64,000 bases of DNA, from NCBI GenBank assembly GCA_963665865.2, contig CAXXWF010000001.1, positions 3,720,001-3,784,000 on the forward strand, written 5' to 3'. Under the pieces are notes generated by a model, which saw only the letters and a list, made by a program, of their open reading frames with translations, did no database searches and was not told the origin of the DNA. Shown in pieces: positions 24,114 to 31,681 of the stretch. The position numbers and the translations under genes were made by a program. Each line of letters opens with the position of its first letter. Position 1 is the stretch's first letter. The stretch comes from PHAA01 sp963665865. GTDB taxonomy: Bacteria > Bacillota > Syntrophomonadia > Syntrophomonadales > Syntrophomonadaceae.

Positions 24114-24363
24114 CCCGTCATGTCTGGAAGACGAATCATCTATGTAAAATTTACAGACATAGGTCAACATATTTGGGTTATGTTTAATTCAACTTTCGCA
24201 GCTGACAATATAGCTAAGATGAAGAGTTACTTTTATGGTATTCAATTAAGAAAGTTATTCATTCAATAAAAGTAAGATTAAAGTCTGCGTAAGTCATATA
24301 AGTCTGTGTAGTCCGCGTCTATTAAATGAAATCGTCTTTAAGGGACTAGAAAGGAAGAAATCA

Positions 24364-25107
24364 ATGCAGGAAAAACTGGCTGGGGTTAACAGTATTATGG
24401 AAGCTCTGCGCGGAAAACGCAAAGTTCACAAGATATATATCCAGGAGGGACGCGGTGGTAAACGGATTGACGAACTCCTTCGATTTGCTCAGAAGAAAGG
24501 GATATATTGGCAGTATGTTGATAAGCAGCGCCTGGATGGGATGTATACGACTTCCAATCACCAGGGGGTAGTTGCCTTGGTTGATAGCTTTGAATATTCC
24601 AGCATTGATGAGATTCTGGAGAACGCAGCTTTGCAGGGAAAAGAACCATTTATACTTATCCTGGATGGGATAGAGGACCCGCAAAATCTGGGGTCAATAA
24701 TTAGGACGGCAGAATGTGCGGGTATTCAGGGGATAATCATTCCCCAGCATAGTTCCGCCGAAGTCACTGCGGCAGTAGCCCGCGCTTCAGCGGGGGCTGT
24801 GGAACACATATCTATTGCCCGCGAGACTAATCTGGTACATTGTATAAAGAGCTTGAAAGAGAAGGGTTTGTGGGTGGTTGGAGCAGATATGGACGGAAGC
24901 GAATATTTTAGCTGTCAGATTCCCAGTCCCACCGCACTGGTTATTGGGGGAGAAGGGACCGGAATCAGGAAGCTGGTTCGGCAGAACTGTGATATGTTAG
25001 TAAGTATTCCCATGGTGGGGATGATTGCATCTCTTAATGCTTCTGTGGCGGCTGGCTTGGTCATCTATGAAGTGGTTCGCCAACGAAGGTGTGAAGACAA
25101 GTCTTGA
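24364..25107 (+). CDS. rlmB: 23S rRNA (guanosine-2'-O)-methyltransferase RlmB
   Basis: SpoU-type TrmD-fold methyltransferase acting on 23S rRNA G2251. An N-terminal substrate-binding domain (AGVNSIMEALRG, VHKIYI) is followed by motif 1 (ILILDGIEDPQNLGSIIRTAECAG), motif 2 (ALVIGGEGTGIRKLV) and motif 3 (SIPMVGMIASLNASVAAGLVIYE). 247 residues, normal. GGAAGAAATC precedes ATG 24364. In the conserved Bacillus order it would follow mrnC; here it restarts the block after the accessory region. The 250-nt gap before it (24114-24363) has only weak inverted repeats (24227-24236 with 24266-24275) and no gene. Confidence 0.94.
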   Translation: MQEKLAGVNSIMEALRGKRKVHKIYIQEGRGGKRIDELLRFAQKKGIYWQYVDKQRLDGMYTTSNHQGVVALVDSFEYSSIDEILENAALQGKEPFILILDGIEDPQNLGSIIRTAECAGIQGIIIPQHSSAEVTAAVARASAGAVEHISIARETNLVHCIKSLKEKGLWVVGADMDGSEYFSCQIPSPTALVIGGEGTGIRKLVRQNCDMLVSIPMVGMIASLNASVAAGLVIYEVVRQRRCEDKS

Positions 25108-25206
25108 CGATTCCGGTGGCAATGGCTATAATACAATAGGTTTCTCTTCGTGATAAATGTCTCATGAAACAATGATTATTTAAAATAAGATGATGGGGGC
25201 GTTTGA

Positions 25207-25860
25207 ATGCTCAGTTCTGTCGCTGCGAAAGAGTTCTATGTTACCTATGCTGAATCTCCAGACGAAGAAACGGTTGAACTAGCTCAGCGGGGGGAACAAT
25301 TTGCAGTAGAGTTTCTTGTTGATAAATATAAGAATTTTGTTAGAGCTAAAGCCCGGTCTTATTTTTTGATAGGTGCGGATCGGGAAGACATTATTCAGGA
25401 AGGCATGATCGGGCTATTTAAGGCCATTCGCGATTACAGGGTAGACAAGCTTACCTCATTCAGAGCCTTCGCGGAACTTTGCATTACCAGACAGATAATT
25501 ACAGCCATAAAAACAGCCACTAGGCAAAAACACATTCCGCTCAATTCTTATGTATCGCTAAACAAACCCATATATGATGAAGAATCGGATCGTACCCTAA
25601 TGGATATAATTACTACAACCGGAATTACTAATCCGGAAGAAATTATAATCAGCCGGGAAGAATTCGTGTTTATCGAAAAAAAGATGGGAGAAATATTGAG
25701 TTCACTGGAATGGAAAGTGCTCATGTCTTATTTAGAAGGGAAATCCTACCAAGAAATATCGCTGGATTTAAAGCGTCATGTCAAATCAATTGATAATGCT
25801 CTGCAGAGAGTAAAAAGAAAACTGGAGAAATACCTGGAAGACAGAGAAGAATCCAGATAG
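25207..25860 (+). CDS. sigH: Sporulation-type RNA polymerase sigma factor SigH
   Basis: A 217-residue sigma-70 member. Region 2 (FLVDKYKNFVRAKARSYFLIGADREDIIQEGMIGLFKAIRDYRVDK) has the SigH-like spacing and RAFAELCITRQIITAIKTATRQKH. Region 4 is LSSLEWKVLMSYLEGKSYQEIS...SIDNALQRVKRKL. SigH drives stationary-phase and early sporulation genes in Firmicutes. GATGGGGG precedes the ATG. Its place between rlmB and the rpmG-secE-nusG genes is conserved; yacP, common between rlmB and sigH, is absent. Confidence 0.95.
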   Translation: MLSSVAAKEFYVTYAESPDEETVELAQRGEQFAVEFLVDKYKNFVRAKARSYFLIGADREDIIQEGMIGLFKAIRDYRVDKLTSFRAFAELCITRQIITAIKTATRQKHIPLNSYVSLNKPIYDEESDRTLMDIITTTGITNPEEIIISREEFVFIEKKMGEILSSLEWKVLMSYLEGKSYQEISLDLKRHVKSIDNALQRVKRKLEKYLEDREESR

Positions 25861-25925
25861 TATCCTTTTACAGCATTCCCCTGCAGGAAACTTGAATATC
25901 GCTTTGCTGATAAATTAACTTACCC

Positions 25926-25954
25926 TTGACTTTGCTGGGCACAGGAGATAAAAT
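25926..25954 (+). promoter_or_regulatory. Promoter of the tRNA cluster
   Basis: TTGACT (25926-25931), 17-nt spacer, TAAAAT (25949-25954), ending 12 nt before the first tRNA. The same hexamers with the same spacing occur at 39571-39599. Confidence 0.75.
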
Positions 25955-25966
25955 ATTATTTGCTGA

Positions 25967-26042
25967 GCCGAGCTAGCTCAATCGGTAGAGCAGCTGATTT
26001 GTAATCAGCAGGTTGCGGGTTCAAGTCCTGTGCTCGGCTCCA
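25967..26042 (+). tRNA. tRNA-Thr (TGT)
   Basis: Cloverleaf with acceptor GCCGAGC/GCTCGGC, D-stem GCTC/GAGC, anticodon stem GCTGA/TCAGC and loop TTTGTAA (anticodon TGT). T-loop TTCAAGT and encoded CCA at 26040-26042. Confidence 0.95.
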
Positions 26043-26050
26043 TAAAAATT

Positions 26051-26135
26051 GGAGGGATACCCAAGAGGCTAAAGGGGGCAGACTGTAAATCTGTTAGCGA
26101 CGCTTTCGAAGGTTCGAATCCTTCTCCCTCCACCA
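26051..26135 (+). tRNA. tRNA-Tyr (GTA)
   Basis: Acceptor GGAGGGA/TCCCTCC, anticodon loop CTGTAAA (GTA), long class II variable arm (TAGCGACGCTTTCG region), T-loop TTCGAAT, discriminator A and encoded CCA. 85 nt. Confidence 0.95.
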
Positions 26136-26142
26136 TATTCGA

Positions 26143-26218
<76 letters not shown>

Positions 26219-26230
26219 TGATCTTTTCAT

Positions 26231-26398
26231 AATTCCCGAAGGGAATTATTTATAAACAGTAGTCCCCGCAAGGGGGCAACCATAAACTTTCGTTCCCTAA
26301 GGGAATTTATATGAGTAGTCCTGAAGAGAGGGCACCTATAATAATTCATTCCCGCAGGGAATTAAAATAAGTAGTCCTCATTGAGGGCAACAAAAAAT
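26231..26398 (+). repeat. Three tandem two-hairpin units, 56-bp period
   Basis: Each unit has a hairpin of the form TTCCC-GNA-GGGAA, an A/T spacer, then AGTAGTCC followed by a GGG-rich complement. The AGTAGTCC boxes start at 26258, 26314 and 26370, exactly 56 nt apart, although the loops and stem bases have diverged. The array fills the gap between tRNA-fMet and the second tRNA-Thr. Confidence 0.8.
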
Positions 26399-26402
26399 TA
26401 GT

Positions 26403-26477
<75 letters not shown>

Positions 26478-26480
26478 TCT

Positions 26481-26557
26481 GGCGGTGTAGCTCAGCTGGC
26501 TAGAGCATACGGTTCATACCCGTAGGGTCGGGGGTTCAAATCCCTTCGCCGCTACCA
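26481..26557 (+). tRNA. tRNA-Met (CAT), elongator-type
   Basis: Acceptor GGCGGTG/CGCCGCT with G-U ends, anticodon loop TTCATAC (CAT), encoded CCA, 77 nt. It lacks initiator features, so elongator Met is likely. A lysidine-modified tRNA-Ile2 shares this anticodon and cannot be fully excluded. Confidence 0.88.
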
Positions 26558-26570
26558 TAAGATTTAGGTA

Positions 26571-26600
26571 AGGAGTGGGAGGAAATCTCACTCCTTTTAA
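26571..26600 (+). terminator. Terminator of the tRNA cluster
   Basis: AGGAGTG (26571-26577) pairs with CACTCCT (26589-26595) and is followed by TTTAATTTGTTT. A second weak hairpin (TCTATTTT with TAAAATAGA) follows at about 26607-26625. Confidence 0.7.
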
Positions 26601-26678
26601 TTTGTTTCTATTTTGGGTAAAATAGAAAAATATAGCGTTGGGAAAATCCAATTTAAGGAAGAGGAAAGGTGAAAAGAG

Positions 26679-27881
26679 ATGGCAAAAGCGAAATACGAGA
26701 GATCAAAACCACACCTTAACGTTGGGACGATAGGACATGTAGACCATGGCAAGACAAGTTTAACCGCCGCTATAACCCTGGTATTGTCCAAAGTAGGAGG
26801 AGCCGTAGCAACGAGCTATGATTCGATAGACAAAGCACCGGAAGAGAGAGAAAGAGGAATCACGATAAATACCGCCCATGTAGAATACGAGACTGCCAAG
26901 AGACACTATGCACACGTAGACTGTCCGGGACATGCCGACTATATCAAGAACATGATAACAGGAGCAGCCCAGATGGACGGGTCCATATTAGTAGTATCAG
27001 CAGCCGACGGTCCCATGCCGCAGACCAGAGAGCACATCCTGCTGTCCAGACAAGTAGGGGTGCATGACATGGTAGTATTCATGAATAAAATCGACCTGGT
27101 AGATGACGATGAACTGTTGGAACTGGTAGAGATGGAGATCAGAGAACTCCTAACCACCTATGAATTCCCGGGCGACGACATTCCGGTAGTGATGGGCTCA
27201 GCCACCAAAGCTCTGGCATGCGGATGCGGACTTAGAGAATGTGAATGGTGCGGACGCATCTGGCAGTTGATGGATGCAGTAGACGCGTACATTCCAGAGC
27301 CGGAGAGAGCAACCGATAAACCGTTCCTGATGCCGATAGAAGACGTATTTACGATAACCGGAAGAGGAACCGTGGTAACCGGTCGAGTAGAGAGAGGCCA
27401 GATAAAAGTCGGAGAAGAAGTAGCCATCATAGGAATGAGAGAAGAGATCAAGAAACATATAGTAACCGGGGTAGAAATGTTTAGAAAGCTTCTGGACTAT
27501 GCGCAGGCCGGAGACAACATCGGAACCCTGTTAAGAGGACTGGATAGAAAAGACGTAGAAAGAGGCATGGTACTTGCAAAGCCGAACAGTATCAAGCCCC
27601 TAACCGAATTCCATGCCGAAGTATATGTACTATCCAAAGAAGAAGGCGGAAGACACACTCCGTTCTTTGGCGGATATCGGCCGCAGTTCTACTTCAGGAC
27701 CACAGACGTAACTGGAATAATCCAATTACCAGAGGGAGTAGAAATGGTAATGCCGGGTGACAACATCCAGATGGCCATAAGTCTGATCACTCCGATAGCG
27801 ATAGAAGAAGGATTAAGATTTGCCATCCGTGAAGGCGGCAGAACGGTTGGATCCGGTGTAGTTACCAGTATTGATAAATAA
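26679..27881 (+). CDS. tuf: Elongation factor Tu, copy 1
   Basis: Delivers aminoacyl-tRNA to the ribosome as a GTPase. GTP motifs: GHVDHGKT (19-26), DCPGH, NKID. Domains 2 and 3 are complete over 400 residues. An unusual Cys cluster C181-x-C183-x4-C188-x2-C191 occupies the variable loop near the end of domain 1. Codons favour A-ending forms (GTA, ATA, AGA) more than neighbouring genes, as in highly expressed genes. The predicted protein is identical to copy 2 at 42951. Here tuf stands between the tRNAs and rpmG rather than after fusA. Confidence 0.98.
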   Translation: MAKAKYERSKPHLNVGTIGHVDHGKTSLTAAITLVLSKVGGAVATSYDSIDKAPEERERGITINTAHVEYETAKRHYAHVDCPGHADYIKNMITGAAQMDGSILVVSAADGPMPQTREHILLSRQVGVHDMVVFMNKIDLVDDDELLELVEMEIRELLTTYEFPGDDIPVVMGSATKALACGCGLRECEWCGRIWQLMDAVDAYIPEPERATDKPFLMPIEDVFTITGRGTVVTGRVERGQIKVGEEVAIIGMREEIKKHIVTGVEMFRKLLDYAQAGDNIGTLLRGLDRKDVERGMVLAKPNSIKPLTEFHAEVYVLSKEEGGRHTPFFGGYRPQFYFRTTDVTGIIQLPEGVEMVMPGDNIQMAISLITPIAIEEGLRFAIREGGRTVGSGVVTSIDK

Positions 27882-27931
27882 ACAAGTTCAGCTCCTCTTG
27901 GCTGATAAATGATTTGAGTTAGATAGGGCGG

Positions 27932-27961
27932 TTGACATATGTCAATGCAATATGCTAGAGT
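27932..27961 (+). promoter_or_regulatory. Candidate promoter for rpmG-secE-nusG
   Basis: TTGACA (27932-27937) and TAGAGT (27956-27961), 18-nt spacer, 35 nt before the rpmG start. Confidence 0.5.
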
Positions 27962-27995
27962 ATTGTAGTATTTTTGCGCACAGGATGGAGGTGTC

Positions 27996-28148
27996 ATGGT
28001 GAGAGTTGGAATTACACTAGCGTGTACTGAATGTAAACAGCGTAATTATAGAACCACCAAAGACAAAAAGAAGACCACCGAGAAAATGGAAGTTAGAAAG
28101 CATTGTAAATTCTGCAATGCTCATACAGTCCATAAAGAAACCAAGTAA
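27996..28148 (+). CDS. rpmG: Ribosomal protein L33
   Basis: A 50-residue large-subunit protein. It keeps the zinc-binding cysteines: CTEC (C10, C13) and CKFC (C37, C40). ATG 27996 follows GGAGGTG; GTG 27999 is an alternative. Placed before secE as in other Firmicutes. Confidence 0.95.
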   Translation: MVRVGITLACTECKQRNYRTTKDKKKTTEKMEVRKHCKFCNAHTVHKETK

Positions 28149-28168
28149 ACCTGGGGATGTGAGTTATA

Positions 28169-28411
28169 TTGGCTAAAGGCAGCGTATCTACCGGCAGCGA
28201 AAGCAAGATTAAAGACTGGTGGGAAAGCGGTAAGCAATATTTTACCGGGATCTATAATGAGATGAAAAAGGTCCATTGGCCTGGTAGAGTCCAATTATTG
28301 GGGTATACCGGTGTAGTACTGTTATCAGTGGCCTTTATTGCTCTGATTGTTTGGATCTTTGATAGTGGGCTTTCATTTTTACTGGAAAGACTAATGAAGG
28401 CTTTCGCATAA
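28169..28411 (+). CDS. secE: Preprotein translocase subunit SecE
   Basis: Stabilises the SecY channel. 80 residues with an amphipathic EMKKVHWPGRVQLL segment (the conserved KKV.WP motif) followed by one membrane helix (VVLLSVAFIALIVWIF). TTG start at 28169 behind GGGGATGTGAG. nusG follows. Confidence 0.94.
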   Translation: MAKGSVSTGSESKIKDWWESGKQYFTGIYNEMKKVHWPGRVQLLGYTGVVLLSVAFIALIVWIFDSGLSFLLERLMKAFA

Positions 28412-28466
28412 AGAGGAGATGATCTTAATTACCCCCGAGCAAATTAAACAAGAGGAATATACAGCT

Positions 28467-29039
28467 ATGTCTGATGCCAACAGCCCGGAAACCGGAGATC
28501 AAGAACCGGAAAAGAAGGGTGAATGGTATGTTGTGCATACATATTCCGGTTATGAAAACAAAATAAAGGTGGATCTAACCAAACGCGTTGAATCCATGAA
28601 TATGCAGGATAAGATTTTTCAGATAATCATTCCGGAAGAGCAGGAAGTGGAATACAAAGGCGGCAAGAAAAAGGTTACCACCAAGCGAGTTTTTCCTGGC
28701 TATGTAATCGTAAACATGATTATGAACGAAGATTCATGGTATGTGGTGCACCATACCCCAGGGGTTACTGGATTTGTGGGCAGCGGTACCAAGCCCATTC
28801 CCTTGCAGGATGCAGAGATTAATAAAATACTCACCCAAATGGGTCTTCTGGGCAAGAAGCCCCGGATCATCAATATCGAAATTGGTGAAAATATTCGGGT
28901 CAACAGTGGTCCTTTTGAGAATTTCGAAGGTGTAGTCAAAGAACTGCTGTTAGATCGGGGCAAGGTAAGGGTTAATATTTCCATGTTTGGCAGGGAGACT
29001 CCCGTTGAGCTGGATTATGAACAAATAAATAAAATATGA
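28467..29039 (+). CDS. nusG: Transcription antitermination/termination factor NusG
   Basis: NGN domain (EWYVVHTYSGYENKIKVDL, FPGYVIVNMIMNEDSWYVV, VTGFVG) and C-terminal KOW domain (NSGPFENFEGVVKELL) are complete. I prefer ATG 28467 (MSDANSPETG, AGAGGA site 11 nt before). The earlier ATG at 28419 touches a GAGGAG site with no spacing and would add 16 residues of poor quality. About 190 residues. Confidence 0.94.
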   Translation: MSDANSPETGDQEPEKKGEWYVVHTYSGYENKIKVDLTKRVESMNMQDKIFQIIIPEEQEVEYKGGKKKVTTKRVFPGYVIVNMIMNEDSWYVVHHTPGVTGFVGSGTKPIPLQDAEINKILTQMGLLGKKPRIINIEIGENIRVNSGPFENFEGVVKELLLDRGKVRVNISMFGRETPVELDYEQINKI

Positions 29040-29051
29040 GGAGGTGTAATT

Positions 29052-29477
29052 GTGGCCAAAAAGGTTAAGGGAAAAGTGAAACTGCAGATCAAGGCAGGTA
29101 AAGCAACACCAGCGCCGCCAGTAGGACCTGCCCTGGGGCAACATGGAGTCAATATAATGGGTTTTTGCAAAGAATACAATGCCAAGACAGCCAATCAAAC
29201 CGGATACATTGTTCCGGTAGAAATAACTATTTACGAAGACCGTTCCTTTTCGTTTGAACTGAAATCACCGCCCGCTTCTGATCTTCTGAAAAAGGCCGCC
29301 AACCTGGAAAAAGGTTCTGGTGACCCTAAGAAGAAGAAACTTGGCAAGATTCCTCGTGCCAAGCTAGTGGAAATAGCTGAGCTTAAAAAGGCAGATCTAA
29401 ATGCAGCTGATTTGGATGCAGCGGTAAGAATGATTGAAGGCACAGCTCGCAGTATGGGATTGGAAGTTATCGATTAG
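29052..29477 (+). CDS. rplK: Ribosomal protein L11
   Basis: A 141-residue protein of the GTPase-associated centre, needed for factor binding and the stringent response. PAPPVGPALGQHGVNIMGFCKEYNA at the N-terminal domain, and the C-terminal rRNA-binding domain ending in the AVRMIEGTARSMGL helix. GTG start behind GAGGAGGTG. Confidence 0.97.
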   Translation: MAKKVKGKVKLQIKAGKATPAPPVGPALGQHGVNIMGFCKEYNAKTANQTGYIVPVEITIYEDRSFSFELKSPPASDLLKKAANLEKGSGDPKKKKLGKIPRAKLVEIAELKKADLNAADLDAAVRMIEGTARSMGLEVID

Positions 29478-29530
29478 AATGACGGTAAGATTTGCTTAAG
29501 AATGGGGCACGGTTAATGTGCTCATACATC

Positions 29531-29558
29531 GTGGGAGGATAATATCCGAAATAACCAC
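29531..29558 (+). promoter_or_regulatory. Conserved-type hairpin before rplA (probable L1 autoregulation site)
   Basis: GTGG (29531-29534) pairs with CCAC (29555-29558), with an inner GGAT/ATCC helix, directly upstream of the AAGGAGG site of rplA. L1 represses its own mRNA in other bacteria by binding an rRNA-like site; this arrangement fits. Confidence 0.5.
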
Positions 29559-29573
29559 AAGGAGGTTTTTACA

Positions 29574-30275
29574 TTGAAAAGAGGCAAAGCATATAAAGAG
29601 GCTATCGCTAAGATAGACAAAAACAATTTGTACGATCCGGCTGAGGCTATTAAACTAGTTAAAGAAATGGCTACCGCTAAATTTGATGAGACCGTCGAAG
29701 CTCATGTAAAGCTAGGCGTAGATCCCCGACATGCTGACCAACAGGTTAGAGGAACCGTGAGTTTACCCCATGGTACCGGTAAAACCCTTAAGGTCCTGGT
29801 TTTCGCCAAAGGTGAGAAGGTTAGGGAAGCCGAACAGGCTGGAGCCGATTATGTTGGCGCTGAAGACCTAGAGGAAAAGATCAAGGGTGGTTGGTTTGAT
29901 TTTGATGTTGCCGTTGCTACTCCTGATATGATGTCAGTAGTTGGCAAGCTAGGTAAGATTTTGGGACCACGTGGCTTGATGCCCAATCCCAAAGCGGGAA
30001 CGGTTACTTTTGATATCGAGCGCACCATAAAAGAACTGAAAGCTGGGCGAATAGAGTACCGGGTCGATAAGACTTCCATTGTGCATGTTCCCATTGGCAG
30101 GGTATCTTTTGATGTTGAAAAACTGCAAGATAATCTGAACACTTTTGCGGAGGCACTGATAAAAGCCAAACCAGCTGCTGCGAAAGGCCAGTATATGAAG
30201 TCCGTAAACATTTGTTCAACGATGGGACCGGGAGTCAAGATTAATCCGCTTATAGTGATTGCAGCTAATAAGTAG
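29574..30275 (+). CDS. rplA: Ribosomal protein L1
   Basis: A 233-residue L1-stalk protein and translational repressor of its operon. Contains FDETVEAHVKLGVDPRHADQQVRGTVSLPHGTG, the VVGKLGKILGPRGLMPNPKAGTV signature and a C-terminal SVNICSTMGPGVKI. TTG start 8 nt after AAGGAGG. Confidence 0.97.
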   Translation: MKRGKAYKEAIAKIDKNNLYDPAEAIKLVKEMATAKFDETVEAHVKLGVDPRHADQQVRGTVSLPHGTGKTLKVLVFAKGEKVREAEQAGADYVGAEDLEEKIKGGWFDFDVAVATPDMMSVVGKLGKILGPRGLMPNPKAGTVTFDIERTIKELKAGRIEYRVDKTSIVHVPIGRVSFDVEKLQDNLNTFAEALIKAKPAAAKGQYMKSVNICSTMGPGVKINPLIVIAANK

Positions 30276-30309
30276 ATCAAAGCTCTTTTGAAAACTGAAA
30301 ATACAAACT

Positions 30310-30428
30310 GTAGACAGCCGGTGGCGAAAGCCTTAATGATTGCCCGCTGAGGTTTAAAATAATTTACTGTCAACCCTATGGGGAGACAGTTTAAGACCTC
30401 TGCGTGACTGTTGGCAGAGGTTTTTTTG
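30310..30428 (+). ncRNA. Ribosomal protein L10 leader
   Basis: The 306-nt gap before rplJ holds the L10-leader core (CAGCCGGTGGCGAAAGCC, TTAATGATTGCC, CGCTGAGGT). It is followed by an attenuator stem ACCTCTGC (30396-30403) with GCAGAGGT (30414-30421) and a T run. The L10-L7/L12 complex binds such leaders to limit rplJ-rplL expression. Confidence 0.88.
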
Positions 30429-30581
30429 TGGAGATTTTATTTTAATGGGAGGAAACTTTTCGCTAATTGTTTGGAGAATAAAACTCTGGATATTTAGATT
30501 AAGTGGGAAAAAGATTAATCCTCCCTTAATAAGATAAGCAATTGAGACTTTAATAAATAAGACCAAGGGGGTGAGAAATGA

Positions 30582-31106
30582 ATGTCCAGGATTGAAGAGA
30601 AAAAACAGGTGGTAGAAGAGATCAAACAGAAGCTGGAAAATGCTTCGTTGGTAGTATGCACTGATTATCGCGGTCTGAACGTAGCGCAGATAACTGAATT
30701 AAGAAATAAGCTGCGGGTGCCGGGGGTGGAATACCGGGTACTTAAAAACACTATGTTTCGTTTTGCTTTGCAGCAAGCCGGGTATGAGGACATAGCACCT
30801 CAGATAATTGGTCCCAATGCAGTTATTTTTAGCAATGATGATCCGATCGGACCTGCCCAAACCCTTAATGATTTTGCTAAGACCAATAAACAGTTGGAGA
30901 TCAAACTAGGTATTCTGGAAGGCAAGTTATTGTCGCTGGAAGAAATCAAACAGCTGGCAGGGCTGCCACCCCGTGAGGTCCTGCTGGGTCAAGTGGTTGG
31001 AACCATGCAAGCCCCGATTACCTCCTTTGTACGCGTATTGAATGCCAACCTCACAGGATTGGTCAGGGCGCTGGATGGAATTAGAGAACAGAAACAGGCT
31101 GGCTAG
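30582..31106 (+). CDS. rplJ: Ribosomal protein L10
   Basis: Base of the L7/L12 stalk, 174 residues: VVCTDYRGLNVAQITELRNKLR, VLKNTMFRFALQQAG, then a C-terminal helix (SFVRVLNANLTGLVRALDGIR) that carries L7/L12 dimers. ATG at 30582 after AAGGGGGTGAG. Likely autoregulated by the leader upstream. Confidence 0.97.
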   Translation: MSRIEEKKQVVEEIKQKLENASLVVCTDYRGLNVAQITELRNKLRVPGVEYRVLKNTMFRFALQQAGYEDIAPQIIGPNAVIFSNDDPIGPAQTLNDFAKTNKQLEIKLGILEGKLLSLEEIKQLAGLPPREVLLGQVVGTMQAPITSFVRVLNANLTGLVRALDGIREQKQAG

Positions 31107-31196
31107 GACAATAATCGCCAGCACTTAGGTGAATAAACAACATCAGTATGACAATAAAAAATATTAAATAAGTAAATTGAGGGAGGTTTTTTAATA

Positions 31197-31568
31197 ATGA
31201 GTAAAGTACAGGAAGTTATTGAAATCGTAAAAGGTCTAACCGTGCTTGAATTATCCGAATTGGTTAAAGCATTGGAAGAGGAATTTGGCGTTAGCGCAGC
31301 TGCTCCAGTAGCAGCGGCAGCAGCTGCTCCTGCAGCCGCAGCAGCTGTCGAAGAACAGACTGAATTTGACGTAATACTAATGGGCGCTGGAGACAAGAAA
31401 ATCAATGTTATCAAGGTAGTTAGAGAAATTACCGCTCTGGGCTTAAAAGAAGCCAAAGCTCTGGTTGATGAAGCGCCTAAACCAGTTAAAGAGAAAATTA
31501 CCAAAGAAGAAGCTAACGATATTAAAGCTAAATTGGAAGAAGCAGGAGCCAGTGTTGAAGTAAAATAG
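31197..31568 (+). CDS. rplL: Ribosomal protein L7/L12
   Basis: Stalk protein of 123 residues. N-terminal dimerisation helices, an alanine-rich hinge (residues 35-50), and a C-terminal factor-binding domain with DKKINVIKVVREITALGLKEAKALVD. GGGAGGT precedes the ATG. A terminator follows. Confidence 0.98.
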   Translation: MSKVQEVIEIVKGLTVLELSELVKALEEEFGVSAAAPVAAAAAAPAAAAAVEEQTEFDVILMGAGDKKINVIKVVREITALGLKEAKALVDEAPKPVKEKITKEEANDIKAKLEEAGASVEVK

Positions 31569-31583
31569 TAAAAACATAAAAGA

Positions 31584-31611
31584 GGAGTGTTGCGGGCAAC
31601 ACTCCTTTTTT
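31584..31611 (+). terminator. Intrinsic terminator after rplL
   Basis: Stem GGAGTGTTG (31584-31592) with CAACACTCC (31597-31605), then a T run. It separates rplL from the following unknown gene. Confidence 0.9.
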
Positions 31612-31681
31612 ATGCTTTTTATTGGAAAAGCTTGGCTAGCTGTTATAAAATCAGGTATAGACGGTAAAAAGAAGGGAAAAA

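Noticed and set aside
24280..24330. Repeated GTCTGCGTAAGTC/AGTCTGTGTAGTCC phrases before rlmB
   Set aside because: Short, imperfect and without paired structure; too weak to call a repeat.
26231..26398. CRISPR array
   Set aside because: The three units are degenerate hairpin pairs with no constant repeat and variable spacers, and no cas genes are near.
28419..28466. Longer nusG starting at ATG 28419
   Set aside because: This ATG directly abuts its ribosome binding site without spacing; ATG 28467 has a usable site and a better N terminus.
29849..30373. 174-codon minus-strand open frame opposite rplA
   Set aside because: It lies antisense to a strongly conserved ribosomal gene; its composition is that of a mirror frame.
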